From Methylotenera sp. (GTDB lineage Bacteria; Pseudomonadota; Gammaproteobacteria; Burkholderiales; Methylophilaceae), in contig JAUYAL010000026.1 in assembly GCA_030693535.1 (NCBI GenBank), forward strand, positions 1 to 64,000: DNA of 64,000 bases. The letters run 5' to 3'. Made by a program: the position numbers and the translations under genes. This document shows positions 16,147 to 25,535 of the stretch, one piece after another. Under the pieces are notes generated by a model. That model was not told the origin of the DNA, searched no databases, and saw only the letters and a list, made by a program, of their open reading frames with translations. Position 1 is the first letter of the stretch, and the number at the start of each line of letters is the position of its first letter.

Positions 16147-16475
16147 GATTTGTATCTGGTCAATTCAATCATTTAAAAAACAACATGTAAATCATCAAAC
16201 TAAAATACAGCAATGCAAAAATAGCCACTATCCAGAACACTTGGAGCATTCTAACCATCCTTGCGCCACAGGGAATTGATTAATATTATTAGGCCGATTT
16301 GTCTGATAAGAGCGCCCTGCAAAAGACCCCCATGGCGAGATACCATGAGATGAGATGCGATTTTCATAAAATAAGCCCTTGTGCTGACTCACTTTAATGG
16401 CTTACTTGCAATTAGCTTCTGAATAATATGCAATAAAAATCAGTAAGTTACGTTGTAACGAACCTAATAAAGACG
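16147..16475. other. intergenic interval between lipoprotein gene and tRNA-Ser
   Basis: Nothing conserved is recognised. A minus strand frame at 16169-16249 would encode a 26-residue hydrophobic peptide (listed separately). No terminator is evident for the lipoprotein gene within this interval. Confidence 0.4.
16169..16249 (-). CDS. possible 26-residue single-helix membrane peptide
   Basis: The frame starts MLQVFWIVAIFALLYFSL and ends with FFK before a stop; nearly all of it is one hydrophobic helix. AAGGA lies about 8 nt before the ATG. Small proteins of this kind are real in many bacteria, but a 26-codon hydrophobic frame can also occur by chance in AT-rich DNA. There is no independent support. 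Confidence 0.2.
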   Translation of the reverse strand: MLQVFWIVAIFALLYFSLMIYMLFFK

Positions 16476-16500
16476 AAAAAAAAACCCCAAAAAATGGGGT
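16476..16500 (-). terminator. terminator of tRNA-Ser
   Basis: On the minus strand ACCCCA and TGGGGT form a stem around a T-rich loop, followed by a run of eight or more T. It lies directly after the tRNA 3' end. Confidence 0.8.
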
Positions 16501-16502
16501 GT

Positions 16503-16596
16503 TGGCGGAGAGCTAGGGATTCGAACCCTAGATACAGGGTTAAGCCCGTATGCTTCCTTAGCAGGGAAGTGCCTTCGACCACTCGGCCAGCTCTCC
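16503..16596 (-). tRNA. tRNA-Ser(GCU)
   Basis: The gene is 94 nt including an encoded CCA. The acceptor stem GGAGAGC pairs with GCTCTCC, with G as discriminator. The D arm contains TGGCCGAGTGG, the anticodon arm is CTTCC-CTGCTAA-GGAAG (anticodon GCU, reading AGC/AGU serine codons), there is a long class II variable arm (ATACGGGCTTAAGCCCGTAT), and the T arm is CTAGGGTTCGAATCCCTAG. Confidence 0.96.
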
Positions 16597-16771
16597 GTTT
16601 TATTAGTAATACATGCCAACTTTTCTAGCTTAGTAATGCTTATCAGGTCTTCTAATTTTTGTGTATGTCACAATTAAATTTCTTAATTGAGGCGCGATAT
16701 TACTTGATTCAAACTTAAAAATCAATCGAAAAATCTATCACTAAGCTATAGTTATTTTTTACAAATTAATC

Positions 16772-17998
16772 TTAATCGCCCTCTAGCTCAAATGCCTTGT
16801 GTAATACACGCACAGCAAGTTCTAAATATTTCTCATCAACTACTACGGCGATTTTAATTTCTGAAGTTGAAATCATTTGGATATTAATGCCTTCTTCAGC
16901 GAGCGTGCGAAACATTTGGCTAGCAATGCCAACATGTGAACGCATGCCTACACCAACTACTGATACTTTGGCAATTTTGTCATCACCGCTGATTTCACGT
17001 GCGCCTATATGTCCTTGCACTTTATCACGTAAAATAGTTAATGCTTTATTCATCTCATTTTTATGAACAGTAAATGTGAAGTCGGTAGTACCGTCTGCGC
17101 CAGTGTTTTGAATAATCATATCGACATCAATATTAGCATCAGCTATTGGGCCTAAAATTTGGTAAGCAATGCCTGGTTTGTCTGGCACACCTAATACGGT
17201 GATTTTGGCTTCGTCACGATTGAACGCAATGCCTGAAATGATGGGTTGTTCCATGTTATCTTCTTCCTCAAATGTAATCAGTGTGCCGTCGCCTTCTTCT
17301 TCAAAACTAGATAGCACACGTAGCTTAACTTTGTATTTCCCCGCAAATTCAACAGAGCGAATTTGCAGAACTTTTGAACCTTGGCTTGCTAATTCAAGCA
17401 TTTCTTCAAAAGTGATTGATTTTAGGCGGCGTGCTTCAGGCACTAAGCGCGGGTCGGTTGTATAGACGCCGTCAACATCAGTGTAGATTTGACATTCGTC
17501 TGCGCCTAATGCTGCCGCCAAGGCCACTCCAGTGGTATCAGAACCGCCACGCCCTAAAGTGGTTATGTTGCCTTGTGCATCTTCACCTTGAAAGCCTGCC
17601 ACAACGCATACATAACCAGCATCTAAGTCTGCTTTTAGATTATGTTGGTCGATGTTGAGGATGCGCGCTTTTGTGTAAGCGTCGTCCGTTAGAATTTTTA
17701 CTTGTGCTCCGGTATAGCTTTTTGCTTTGATGCCTAGCTCGATTAACGCCAATGCGGTTAAGCCTATTGTAACTTGTTCGCCTGTGGAGATAATCATATC
17801 CAACTCGCGTGGATCTGGCTCCGCCATGAGTTCTTTTGCTAAGCCAATGAGTTTGTTAGTTTCACCAGACATGGCAGAAACTACTACCACGACTTGATGT
17901 CCCATTGCCTTATAACGCGCTACGCGTCGAGCAACATTGCGTATCCTTTCAGGATTCGCTACAGATGTGCCGCCATATTTTTGTACAATTAATGCCAT
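16772..17998 (-). CDS. lysC: aspartate kinase
   Basis: The enzyme phosphorylates aspartate, the first step towards lysine, threonine, methionine and diaminopimelate. The 408-residue protein starts with the kinase signature KYGGTSVANPERI. GRGGSDTTGVALAAALGADE and CQIYTDVDGVYTTDPRLVP form the substrate site. Two ACT domains occupy about residues 265-408 (for example VLGVPDKPGIAYQILGPIAD and VSVVGVGMRSHVGIASQMF) and give feedback control by lysine and/or threonine. Length and domain order match the monofunctional class common in betaproteobacteria. It is downstream of alaS on the same strand. Confidence 0.96.
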   Translation of the reverse strand: MALIVQKYGGTSVANPERIRNVARRVARYKAMGHQVVVVVSAMSGETNKLIGLAKELMAEPDPRELDMIISTGEQVTIGLTALALIELGIKAKSYTGAQVKILTDDAYTKARILNIDQHNLKADLDAGYVCVVAGFQGEDAQGNITTLGRGGSDTTGVALAAALGADECQIYTDVDGVYTTDPRLVPEARRLKSITFEEMLELASQGSKVLQIRSVEFAGKYKVKLRVLSSFEEEGDGTLITFEEEDNMEQPIISGIAFNRDEAKITVLGVPDKPGIAYQILGPIADANIDVDMIIQNTGADGTTDFTFTVHKNEMNKALTILRDKVQGHIGAREISGDDKIAKVSVVGVGMRSHVGIASQMFRTLAEEGINIQMISTSEIKIAVVVDEKYLELAVRVLHKAFELEGD

Positions 17999-18035
17999 TT
18001 TCAGCTCTTAAATACTTTATTAAAGTTTAGTTGAA

Positions 18036-20732
18036 TTATAGTTTACTGCTTACCCAGTCAGTTACACTGGCTAGTGCTTTAGGTAATTGGCTGGCATCCA
18101 TACCACCTGCCATTGCCATGTCTGGCTTACCTCCACCTTTACCACCTACTTGTTGTGCTACAAAGTTGACCAGTTCGCCCGCTTTCATTTTAGCAATTAA
18201 GTCAGCCGTAACGCCTGCTACCAAGCTTACTTTGCCATTGTTAACATTGGCTAGGACAATTACGGCAGATTTTAGTTTATCTTTCAGTTTATCCATCGTT
18301 TCGCGCAACGTATTTGAATCAGCACCTTCAAGCGACACGGCTAAAACTTTTACCCCTGAAATTTCTTTGGCTTGCGTGGCTAAATCATCACCTTGAGATG
18401 AGGCTAGTTTAGATTTTAAACGCATCAATTCTTTTTCTAGAGATTTTGCATGCTCACTGAGTTGCGTAACTTTAGATGCGAGTTCACCTAAAGGTGCTTT
18501 TAAGTCGCCAGCTAATTGTGTGATTAAAGCTTGCTGTGAATTGATGAGTTTTAATGCGCCATAACCAGTTGTAGCTTCAATACGGCGAACTCCTGCAGCT
18601 ACGCCAGATTCACCTGTAATTTTGAATAAACCAATATCGCCAGTGCGGTTAACATGTGTGCCACCGCATAATTCGCGCGAGCTTCCAATATCAAGCACGC
18701 GCACTTCATCGCCATATTTCTCGCCAAACAGCATCATCGCACCAGTTTTTTGTGCAGATTCAATATCCATGACTCGGGCTTGGCAAGCGGCATTAGCTAA
18801 TATTTCGGCATTGACAATCGCTTCTACTTTAGCGATTTCAGTGTCTGTCATCGGCGCGTTATGCGCAAAGTCAAAACGGGTTTTATCTGCATCAACCAGC
18901 GAACCTTTTTGTTGCACATGCGCACCTAACGTTTCGCGAAGTGCTTTGTGCATCAAGTGCGTTGCTGAGTGGTTGCGCATAACGTTGGTTCGGGCTGTTA
19001 AATCCACATTTGCTTTTAGGCTTTCACTTACACTGATTTTTCCAGTTTTTAAAATACCATGATGACCAAAAACAGCAGACTGGATTTTTTGTGTATCTTC
19101 GACAGCAAATATACCGTTTTCAGCTTTAAGTACACCATTATCACCTACTTGGCCACCAGACTCTGCATAGAATGGCGTATTATCTAACACCACAACACCT
19201 TGCTCGCCTTCTGAAAGTTGAGTCACAGATGCACCGTCTTTGTATAGCGCCAAAACTTTGGCACTAGTTTCTAATGTTTCGTAACCTTTAAAATCACTGT
19301 TTGCACCAATGTATTCAAGATTAGTTGCCATTTTGAATTTACCCGCTGCGCGTGCTTGTTCTTTTTGGCGTGTCATGGCTGCATCAAAACCCGCGGTATC
19401 TACTGCTAAACCACGTTCACGGCAAATGTCTGCAGTTAAATCAAGCGGAAACCCAAATGTGTCGTGAAGTTTGAATGCGGTATCACCATCAAGCCCAATG
19501 ATATTCTCTGACTTATTGCGGTGAATCAACACAGCGCTATTGGTATCGCGTGGAAGGTTTTTTATCGCAGCTTCAAGAATTGCCATACCGTTTTCAATGG
19601 TTTCAAAGAAGCGATCTTCTTCCAGTTTTAACATATCCATGATACGCGACTGGTTCGCGACAAGTTCAGGATAGGCTTCACCCATTTGCTTGACTAGCTC
19701 TGGCACAAGCTTGTAGAAGAATGCTGCACGCGCACCCAATTTATAGCCATGACGAATAGCGCGGCGAATAATGCGGCGTAGCACGTAGCCACGACCTTCA
19801 TTACCTGGAATCACGCCATCTGCGATTAAGAATGAACAAGCGCGAATATGGTCAGCTAGTACTTTAAGTGATGGTATGCTTAAATCTGCCGTGTTGGTTT
19901 CACGCGCGGCAGCGGCGATTAATCCTTGGAAAATGTCAATCTCGTAGTTGGCATGCACATGCTGTAATACCGCAGAAATACGTTCCAAGCCCATTCCTGT
20001 GTCTACGGATGGCTTTGGCAGCGGGTGCATTACGCCCGCTTCATCGCGGTTGAATTGCATGAACACGTTATTCCAGATTTCGATGAAGCGGTCACCGTCT
20101 TCATCTGGGCTGCCTGGAGGGCCGCCAAAATGGTGGTCACCGTGGTCGTAGAAAATTTCAGTACATGGGCCACATGGGCCAGTTTCGCCCATCATCCAGA
20201 AGTTGTCTGAGGCGTAGCGTGGGCCTTTGTTGTCGCCAATGCGGATAATACGTTCAGCTGGCACACCAATTTTGTCATGCCAAATGTTATAAGCCTCATC
20301 ATCATCGGCGTAAACGGTAACTGTTAGCTTGTCCTTTGGTAGTTTAAATACTTCAGTCAGCAACTCCCACGCGTAAGTAATCGCATCCTCTTTGAAGTAA
20401 TCGCCGAAACTGAAATTACCTAACATTTCAAAAAATGTGTGGTGACGCGCGGTGTAGCCTACATTTTCAAGATCGTTATGTTTACCGCCAGCACGCACAC
20501 ATTTTTGGCTAGTCGTTGCTCGTGTGTATGGGCGCTTATCAAACCCGAGAAAAACGTCTTTAAACTGATTCATCCCTGCATTTGTAAATAGCAGCGTAGG
20601 GTCGCCATGTGGCACCAGCGAGCTAGATGCAACGATTTGATGGTCTTTAGAGGCGAAAAAGTCGAGAAAAGCTTGGCGGATTTCGTTGCTACTAGGTGTG
20701 TTGCTTAGTTTGATTGTCATTTGTTTGTGCAT
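18036..20732 (-). CDS. alaS: alanyl-tRNA synthetase
   Basis: The enzyme charges tRNA-Ala. The 898-residue protein has the class II catalytic core with motif 2 region [20 protein letters not shown], an RNA-binding section with [16 protein letters not shown], the editing domain with zinc-type residues [14 protein letters not shown] and RELCGGTHV, and the C-terminal DHHA1 region rich in Gly/Lys ([15 protein letters not shown]). Two ATG codons compete for the start (20732 and 20720); neither has a clear ribosome site, and both precede the conserved [13 protein letters not shown]. Confidence 0.97.
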   Translation of the reverse strand: MHKQMTIKLSNTPSSNEIRQAFLDFFASKDHQIVASSSLVPHGDPTLLFTNAGMNQFKDVFLGFDKRPYTRATTSQKCVRAGGKHNDLENVGYTARHHTFFEMLGNFSFGDYFKEDAITYAWELLTEVFKLPKDKLTVTVYADDDEAYNIWHDKIGVPAERIIRIGDNKGPRYASDNFWMMGETGPCGPCTEIFYDHGDHHFGGPPGSPDEDGDRFIEIWNNVFMQFNRDEAGVMHPLPKPSVDTGMGLERISAVLQHVHANYEIDIFQGLIAAAARETNTADLSIPSLKVLADHIRACSFLIADGVIPGNEGRGYVLRRIIRRAIRHGYKLGARAAFFYKLVPELVKQMGEAYPELVANQSRIMDMLKLEEDRFFETIENGMAILEAAIKNLPRDTNSAVLIHRNKSENIIGLDGDTAFKLHDTFGFPLDLTADICRERGLAVDTAGFDAAMTRQKEQARAAGKFKMATNLEYIGANSDFKGYETLETSAKVLALYKDGASVTQLSEGEQGVVVLDNTPFYAESGGQVGDNGVLKAENGIFAVEDTQKIQSAVFGHHGILKTGKISVSESLKANVDLTARTNVMRNHSATHLMHKALRETLGAHVQQKGSLVDADKTRFDFAHNAPMTDTEIAKVEAIVNAEILANAACQARVMDIESAQKTGAMMLFGEKYGDEVRVLDIGSSRELCGGTHVNRTGDIGLFKITGESGVAAGVRRIEATTGYGALKLINSQQALITQLAGDLKAPLGELASKVTQLSEHAKSLEKELMRLKSKLASSQGDDLATQAKEISGVKVLAVSLEGADSNTLRETMDKLKDKLKSAVIVLANVNNGKVSLVAGVTADLIAKMKAGELVNFVAQQVGGKGGGKPDMAMAGGMDASQLPKALASVTDWVSSKL

Positions 20733-20793
20733 TTTAATTTTATGTAGGAGCTAATTTATTCGCGATTAACGTTGCATCGCGATTAATAGGCTC

Positions 20794-21273
20794 TTACAGG
20801 TTATCTTCGTCATTTGTGCTATTCAGTGCTTTTTTAATTACATCAAAACCAAATCCTCGACTTTGTAAAAACCTTGCTTGCTTTGCCCATTCTTCGCGGC
20901 TGGCAGGGCTTGCTTTATATTTTTTTCGACATATCACACGCGCATTTTCAAGCTCGGTACTTTTTACTTCAACCACTGCATTGGCGATTAAATCTTCTGC
21001 CACACCTTTTTCTCGTAACTCACTTGCTACTCGTACACTACCAAATTTGCTTTTACGTGCATGCACCAGCATTTCGGCAAAACGAGCATCTGACAACCAG
21101 CCACGCTTTTTAAAATCTTCTAATATCGCAGTTATTTGCTCAGTTGCAGAAGTCTCGTCTGTTTGTTCTACATAAGGTTTAAGCTTTTGAGCGAGTTCAA
21201 AGTATGAATACTCGCGCTTTCCTAGGTAATCTAGCGCACGCTGCCTTAGGCTTTTTGGCTGAAAGTCGATTAT
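20794..21273 (-). CDS. recX: RecX regulatory protein, frame without a usual start codon
   Basis: RecX limits RecA filament growth. The open frame from 21273 to the stop encodes about 159 residues, the normal length of RecX, with the three-helix repeats recognisable as RQRALDYLGKREYSYFELAQ, FKKRGWLSDARFAEMLVHAR and FGSVRVASELREKGVAEDLI. The first ATG, GTG or TTG in the frame is TTG 21096, which would delete the whole first repeat (about 59 codons). An in-frame stop precedes ATA 21273. AGG sits 7 nt before that ATA. Either an ATA/ATC-type start is used, or the start codon has been lost by mutation. It follows recA directly, the usual arrangement. Confidence 0.75.
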   Translation of the reverse strand: MIDFQPKSLRQRALDYLGKREYSYFELAQKLKPYVEQTDETSATEQITAILEDFKKRGWLSDARFAEMLVHARKSKFGSVRVASELREKGVAEDLIANAVVEVKSTELENARVICRKKYKASPASREEWAKQARFLQSRGFGFDVIKKALNSTNDEDNL

Positions 21274-21285
21274 TTAGTGACCTAT

Positions 21286-22314
21286 TTAATCTTCTTCAGC
21301 ACGCACTGCAGGCATCGCTTCAGCCAATGCTTTCATATTGGCGCGGATCTTAGCGTCAATTTCGTTGGCGATCGCTGGATGCGCTTTTAGGTAATCGCGA
21401 GAGTTATCTTTGCCTTGACCGATTTTTTCGCCATTGTAGCTATACCAAGCGCCTGCTTTTTCTACAAATTTAGCATTAACGCCTAACTCAATAATTTCAC
21501 CTTCGCGTGAAATGCCTTCGCCATACAAAATATCAAATTCAGCTTGTTTGAATGGAGGCGCTACTTTGTTTTTAATGACTTTTACGCGAGTCTCAGAGCC
21601 AATGACTTCATCGCCTTTCTTAATGGCGCCAGTACGACGAATATCTAATCGTACAGAAGCATAGAACTTAAGTGCATTACCGCCAGTAGTTGTTTCTGGG
21701 CTACCAAACATCACACCAATTTTCATACGAATTTGGTTGATGAAAATCACTAAGGTATTGGTACGTTTGATATTACCTGTTAATTTACGTAAAGCTTGGC
21801 TCATTAAGCGTGCTTGTAATCCCATGTGTGAGTCGCCCATCTCGCCTTCAATTTCAGCACGTGGTGTCAGCGCAGCAACAGAGTCCACTACAACAATGTC
21901 AACCGAGCCAGAGCGAACAAGCATGTCTACGATTTCTAATGCTTGCTCACCAGTGTCTGGCTGAGAAATTAATAAATCAGGCACATTGACGCCCAATTTT
22001 GCTGCATATTGTGGATCCAATGCATGTTCAGCATCAATAAAAGCGGCAACACCACCTACCTTTTGCATTTGTGCGATAACAGAGAGAGTTAATGTGGTTT
22101 TACCTGATGATTCAGGTCCGTATATTTCTACCACGCGTCCGCGTGGCAACCCGCCGATGCCAAGGGCAATATCCAGTCCTAAAGAGCCAGTAGAAACTGC
22201 TTGGATGTCCTCACCAATACTAGCATCACCCATACGCATGATAGAGCCCTTGCCGAACTGTTTCTCAATTTGAGCTAATGCCGCGGCCAGTGCTTTGCTT
22301 TTGTTATCATCCAT
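21286..22314 (-). CDS. recA: recombinase RecA
   Basis: This is the DNA strand-exchange protein and SOS co-protease, 342 residues. Walker [11 protein letters not shown], the MAW-type region [20 protein letters not shown], Walker [21 protein letters not shown], loop L1 [19 protein letters not shown] and loop L2 [21 protein letters not shown] are all present. The C-terminus is acidic (VRAEED), as in other RecA proteins. It is followed 12 nt later by the open frame of recX. I looked for a LexA box in the upstream 220 nt and found no convincing CTGT-N8-ACAG. Confidence 0.98.
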   Translation of the reverse strand: MDDNKSKALAAALAQIEKQFGKGSIMRMGDASIGEDIQAVSTGSLGLDIALGIGGLPRGRVVEIYGPESSGKTTLTLSVIAQMQKVGGVAAFIDAEHALDPQYAAKLGVNVPDLLISQPDTGEQALEIVDMLVRSGSVDIVVVDSVAALTPRAEIEGEMGDSHMGLQARLMSQALRKLTGNIKRTNTLVIFINQIRMKIGVMFGSPETTTGGNALKFYASVRLDIRRTGAIKKGDEVIGSETRVKVIKNKVAPPFKQAEFDILYGEGISREGEIIELGVNAKFVEKAGAWYSYNGEKIGQGKDNSRDYLKAHPAIANEIDAKIRANMKALAEAMPAVRAEED

Positions 22315-22534
22315 GCTGATTTGCCTTTGTATTTTTAGAAGTTTTTACTACTTTTAATAGCGTGTAATTATTTCATAAATCAAGGTTTAGCGTAAGGTGC
22401 TTACTGGCTTATGTGTAGATTAAATTGATAAGAATCATTCGCTAGAGCTAAAGCTAAACAATGTCGCTGTACAGGCTGTCAACCGTTATGAAGTTAGGGC
22501 GTTTTCATATCAGAGGATATTTTTTTGATAAAGG

Positions 22535-22930
22535 ATGAAAACCGTGAAAATTCCCATGAAGATCTTAAGTTCAGCAGTTATCGCATTGACTTTTTTTGCA
22601 GCATCGGCTTCTAGCGCCTATGCGCGTGATCATTATAGCGTGGGCGTAAATGTAGGCCATTATTATCCACCGCAAGCTGGTTATTCATCCAATTATTCAC
22701 TGGGCTACATAAACCATCCGCGCGCAGTGTATAGGCCAACTGTGGTGTATTATGCTGCGCCAGCAGTGGTTGCGTTTGGTAACAATAATTATGGAAGTCA
22801 CCATAGATATGGTAGTGGATATAACCACGGACACCACAGAAGTTGGGGACACAGAAATCGTGGGCATCATGTTTGGGGATACGGTAATGAAGGCGTTAGT
22901 AGGCATGGTCGTGTTGGTGGTAGGCACTAA
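22535..22930 (+). CDS. small exported His/Gly/Tyr-rich protein
   Basis: The protein has 131 residues with a signal peptide (ILSSAVIALTFFAASASSAYA, with cleavage before RDHY). The mature part is low-complexity: Tyr/Pro-rich first, then a tail of many His, Gly and Arg with repeated HH and GH pairs (about 20 His in the last 50 residues). Such tails often bind metals, but no family is recognised. ATG 22535 overlaps its own AAAGGA; ATG 22556 is an alternative that still keeps the signal peptide. It is monocistronic between recA and pncC. Confidence 0.65.
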   Translation: MKTVKIPMKILSSAVIALTFFAASASSAYARDHYSVGVNVGHYYPPQAGYSSNYSLGYINHPRAVYRPTVVYYAAPAVVAFGNNNYGSHHRYGSGYNHGHHRSWGHRNRGHHVWGYGNEGVSRHGRVGGRH

Positions 22931-22943
22931 TTACACTAAAAAT

Positions 22944-23474
22944 CTAGCTTTCTAAGTCATTTAGTCTGTCAATAAGTCTTACCATCATAAAGGCAGTAGC
23001 CTGTTGACGGATTTCTTGGCGGTTCCCCGCAAATATTTCGGTAGCCGTTAATATCGGCATATTCAAATCTGCCCAAGCAAAACATACCGTGCCAACGGGC
23101 TTTTCCGCAGTGCCACCATCTGGCCCTGCAATACCCGTAATACTGCCAGCAATTTGCAGATGACTATTTTTACGCGTACCTGATTTTAAACAACCTAAAG
23201 CCATTTGGGCGGCAACTTCTTCGCTCACAGCACCAAATTTTTCAAGCGTTTGTGGCGAAACGTCCAGCATTTCAATTTTTGCTATATTGCTATAAGTGAC
23301 AAAGCCACGGTCAAACCAAGCAGAGCTGCCTGCCACGCTGGTAACAGATTGCGCCACCATGCCGCCCGTACATGATTCTGCTAGCACCAGCATAAAGCCA
23401 CGTGCTTTAAGGGCTACGCCTAACTCTTCGGCTAAGGTTGAGAGGTGATCCATGCTTCTAGCGGTAATAGGCAA
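22944..23474 (-). CDS. pncC: nicotinamide-nucleotide amidase (CinA C-terminal domain)
   Basis: The enzyme deamidates NMN to nicotinic acid mononucleotide, recycling pyridine nucleotides. The 176-residue protein is a stand-alone CinA_C domain with the catalytic ESCTGGMVAQSVTSVAGSS block, VSEEVAAQMALG, and SITGIAGPDGGTAEKPVGTV near the middle. The start may be ATG 23474 or 23453; both overlap the end of pgpA, which indicates translational coupling. Confidence 0.93.
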   Translation of the reverse strand: MPITARSMDHLSTLAEELGVALKARGFMLVLAESCTGGMVAQSVTSVAGSSAWFDRGFVTYSNIAKIEMLDVSPQTLEKFGAVSEEVAAQMALGCLKSGTRKNSHLQIAGSITGIAGPDGGTAEKPVGTVCFAWADLNMPILTATEIFAGNRQEIRQQATAFMMVRLIDRLNDLES

Positions 23475-23932
23475 GCGATAGCGAATATGGCTGCAAGCAG
23501 GTCATCAAACATTACACCAAAGCCATTCTTTAGTTTTGCATCAAAATAGCGGATAGGAAATGGTTTCCAAATATCAAATAAACGAAATAACAGAAATGCC
23601 ACTATCCACCACTGCCATTGGTTTGGCGTGAAAGCGAGTACTAGCATCATCGCGACTATTTCGTCCCAAACAATGCCGCCGTGATCAGGTACGCCAAGCG
23701 ATTTTCCAGTAATCTCGCAAAAATAAATACCGATTAAAAATAAGGCGGCCATAACAAGGAGTTGCGTTGATAAAGCATAGACGGATATTAACCAAAATAA
23801 TGGAAAGCCCACCAGTGTGCCAAATGTACCAGGTGCTTTTGGGGCTAAACCACTACCAAAACCAAGCCCAAAAAAATGTGCGGGGTGTTGCAGTAAAAAT
23901 CTCACAGTTGGTAATTTAGCTAAAGTGGTCAA
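23432..23932 (-). CDS. pgpA: phosphatidylglycerophosphatase A
   Basis: This inner-membrane enzyme removes phosphate from phosphatidylglycerophosphate to give phosphatidylglycerol. The 166-residue protein has the family motif GFGSGLAPKAPGTFGTLVG at the N-terminus, DHGGIVWDEIVAMM in the middle, and four hydrophobic segments. RLFDIWKPFPIRYFD is also diagnostic. It overlaps thiL by 17 nt at its start and pncC at its end. The thiL-pgpA-pncC order is common in proteobacteria. Confidence 0.95.
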   Translation of the reverse strand: MTTLAKLPTVRFLLQHPAHFFGLGFGSGLAPKAPGTFGTLVGFPLFWLISVYALSTQLLVMAALFLIGIYFCEITGKSLGVPDHGGIVWDEIVAMMLVLAFTPNQWQWWIVAFLLFRLFDIWKPFPIRYFDAKLKNGFGVMFDDLLAAIFAIACLLPLEAWITSQP

Positions 23933-24878
23933 AACCGGTTTCCTTGATATCTAAAATTTCATTTTCTAAACCATGCACAATTAAGCCGGAATTTGCAGTG
24001 ATGTAACCTATGCATGTTAGTGGAAGTTTAATGGATTCACTTAATTTCAAGATTTCTGCATGTTTTTCTAGGGAGGCGGTAAAGCATAGCTCGTAATCAT
24101 CTCCCCCTGCTAAAACGATTGTTCGGAAATTTTCATCGTGTAAGTCTACTGGAAAGCTTGCATAGGAAGAATGCGGAATATTCTTTAGCTCTATAACTGC
24201 GCCCATATTGGACTGTTCTAAGATATGACCTAAATCTGCTAGCAAGCCATCGGATATATCAATGGCGCTACTAGCGATATTCTGCAATGCTAAGCCTAAT
24301 GCGACTCGAGGTTGAGGTGTGTGTAAGGCTTTAGCACAAAGTGTAAAAGCATCTTTTGGTAATGTCAGATTGGTTTGTAAGTGTTGCAAGGCTAAAGCCG
24401 CATCTCCTAATTTGCCTGATATCCAAATTTCATCACCAACCTTAGCTCCATTACGCCTAACTGCTTTACCAATTGGCAATTCCCCCATAATTTGTACGCT
24501 AATGGTAAGCGGCCCGCGCGTAGTATCGCCACCGATTAAATCCACATTAAACGCATCAGCACAGGCAAAAAAACCGCGTGAAAATTCGGCTAACCATACT
24601 TGATTAACTTTAGGTAAGGCAATTGTTAACGTTGCCCACCTTGGATTTGCCCCCATCGCGGCCATGTCTGAAATGTTCACAGCAAGTGATTTCCAGCCAA
24701 GTTGATATGGGTCGCAATCTGCAAAAAAGTGAGTGCCTACTACCAGCATGTCAGCTGAAATAGCAAGTTCCATGTCTGTTCCGATGCTAATCAATGCAGC
24801 ATCGTCACCCACGCCTAGTTTGGTATTGCGTGTAGGGCGTGTGAAGTGTTGTTTAATTAAATTAAATTCAGGTGTCAT
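23916..24878 (-). CDS. thiL: thiamine-monophosphate kinase
   Basis: The enzyme phosphorylates thiamine monophosphate to the cofactor thiamine diphosphate. The 320-residue protein has GVGDDAALI (metal-binding, about residues 22-30), VNISDMAAMGANPRWATLTI, FNVDLIGGDTTRGPLTISV, and SAIDISDGLLADLGHI with GGDDYELCFT in the C-terminal half. It has normal length for the PurM-like ThiL family. It heads the thiL-pgpA-pncC set and starts just after mog. Confidence 0.96.
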   Translation of the reverse strand: MTPEFNLIKQHFTRPTRNTKLGVGDDAALISIGTDMELAISADMLVVGTHFFADCDPYQLGWKSLAVNISDMAAMGANPRWATLTIALPKVNQVWLAEFSRGFFACADAFNVDLIGGDTTRGPLTISVQIMGELPIGKAVRRNGAKVGDEIWISGKLGDAALALQHLQTNLTLPKDAFTLCAKALHTPQPRVALGLALQNIASSAIDISDGLLADLGHILEQSNMGAVIELKNIPHSSYASFPVDLHDENFRTIVLAGGDDYELCFTASLEKHAEILKLSESIKLPLTCIGYITANSGLIVHGLENEILDIKETGFDHFS

Positions 24879-24886
24879 TAAATAGT

Positions 24887-25474
24887 TTACACAGATTTTA
24901 TTGCGGACTTTGGTCTAAAAGATTTTACTATAGCCTCGTTAGTTTCAATATAAGGTGCGCCAATAAGGTCTAAGCAGTAGGGAACAGCGGCGAAAATCCC
25001 ATGTACTTTTTGATTGCCAGTATCATCTTTTAAACCTTCCAGCGTTTGGGCGATGGCTTTGGGCTGTCCAGGTAAGTTGATGATCAAGGATTGCTTGCGT
25101 ATCACTGCGACTTGTCTTGATAAAATGGCAGTAGGCACAAAATTTAAGCTAATTTGTCGCATCTGTTCACCAAACCCAAACATTTCTTTATCTGCAACAG
25201 CAAGTGTTGCTTCCGGGGTTACGTCACGCAGAGCGGGCCCTGTGCCTCCAGTGGTCAAAATTAAGTTGCAATTTTCATTATCAACCAAATCAATTAATGT
25301 AGATTCAATTTCAGATTGCTCGTCAGCAATCAATCGCGCGACATATTGTACGGGTGTAATAAGCGCCCTTTCAATCCAACTTTTAAGTGTTGGTAAGCCT
25401 AAATCTTCATATATACCGCTACTTGCACGATCGCTGATCGAAACTAAACCAATTTTAATGAATTCTTTTGTCAT
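24887..25474 (-). CDS. mog: molybdopterin adenylyltransferase
   Basis: The enzyme adenylylates molybdopterin before molybdenum insertion. The 195-residue protein begins with IGLVSISDRASSGIYEDLG, contains LILTTGGTGPALRDVTPEA (the MoCF signature) and INLPGQPKAIAQTLEGL. Length and motifs fit MogA rather than MoaB or the CinA N-domain. It lies 8 nt before thiL and is probably in one transcript with it. It implies that the organism makes molybdoenzymes. Confidence 0.93.
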   Translation of the reverse strand: MTKEFIKIGLVSISDRASSGIYEDLGLPTLKSWIERALITPVQYVARLIADEQSEIESTLIDLVDNENCNLILTTGGTGPALRDVTPEATLAVADKEMFGFGEQMRQISLNFVPTAILSRQVAVIRKQSLIINLPGQPKAIAQTLEGLKDDTGNQKVHGIFAAVPYCLDLIGAPYIETNEAIVKSFRPKSAIKSV

Positions 25475-25535
25475 TCGGGTGTCATTAGTAATGCTTAAAG
25501 CGCAATCATAACATTACACACAATAAAGGATTTTT

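Noticed and set aside
22441..22500. LexA box upstream of recA
   Set aside because: CTGTACAG occurs near 22466, but the arms are adjacent rather than separated by eight bases, and the site is far from the recA start.
22697..22955. Overlapping frames on both strands of the His-rich gene
   Set aside because: They are shadows of the biased His/Gly codon pattern and have no start signals.
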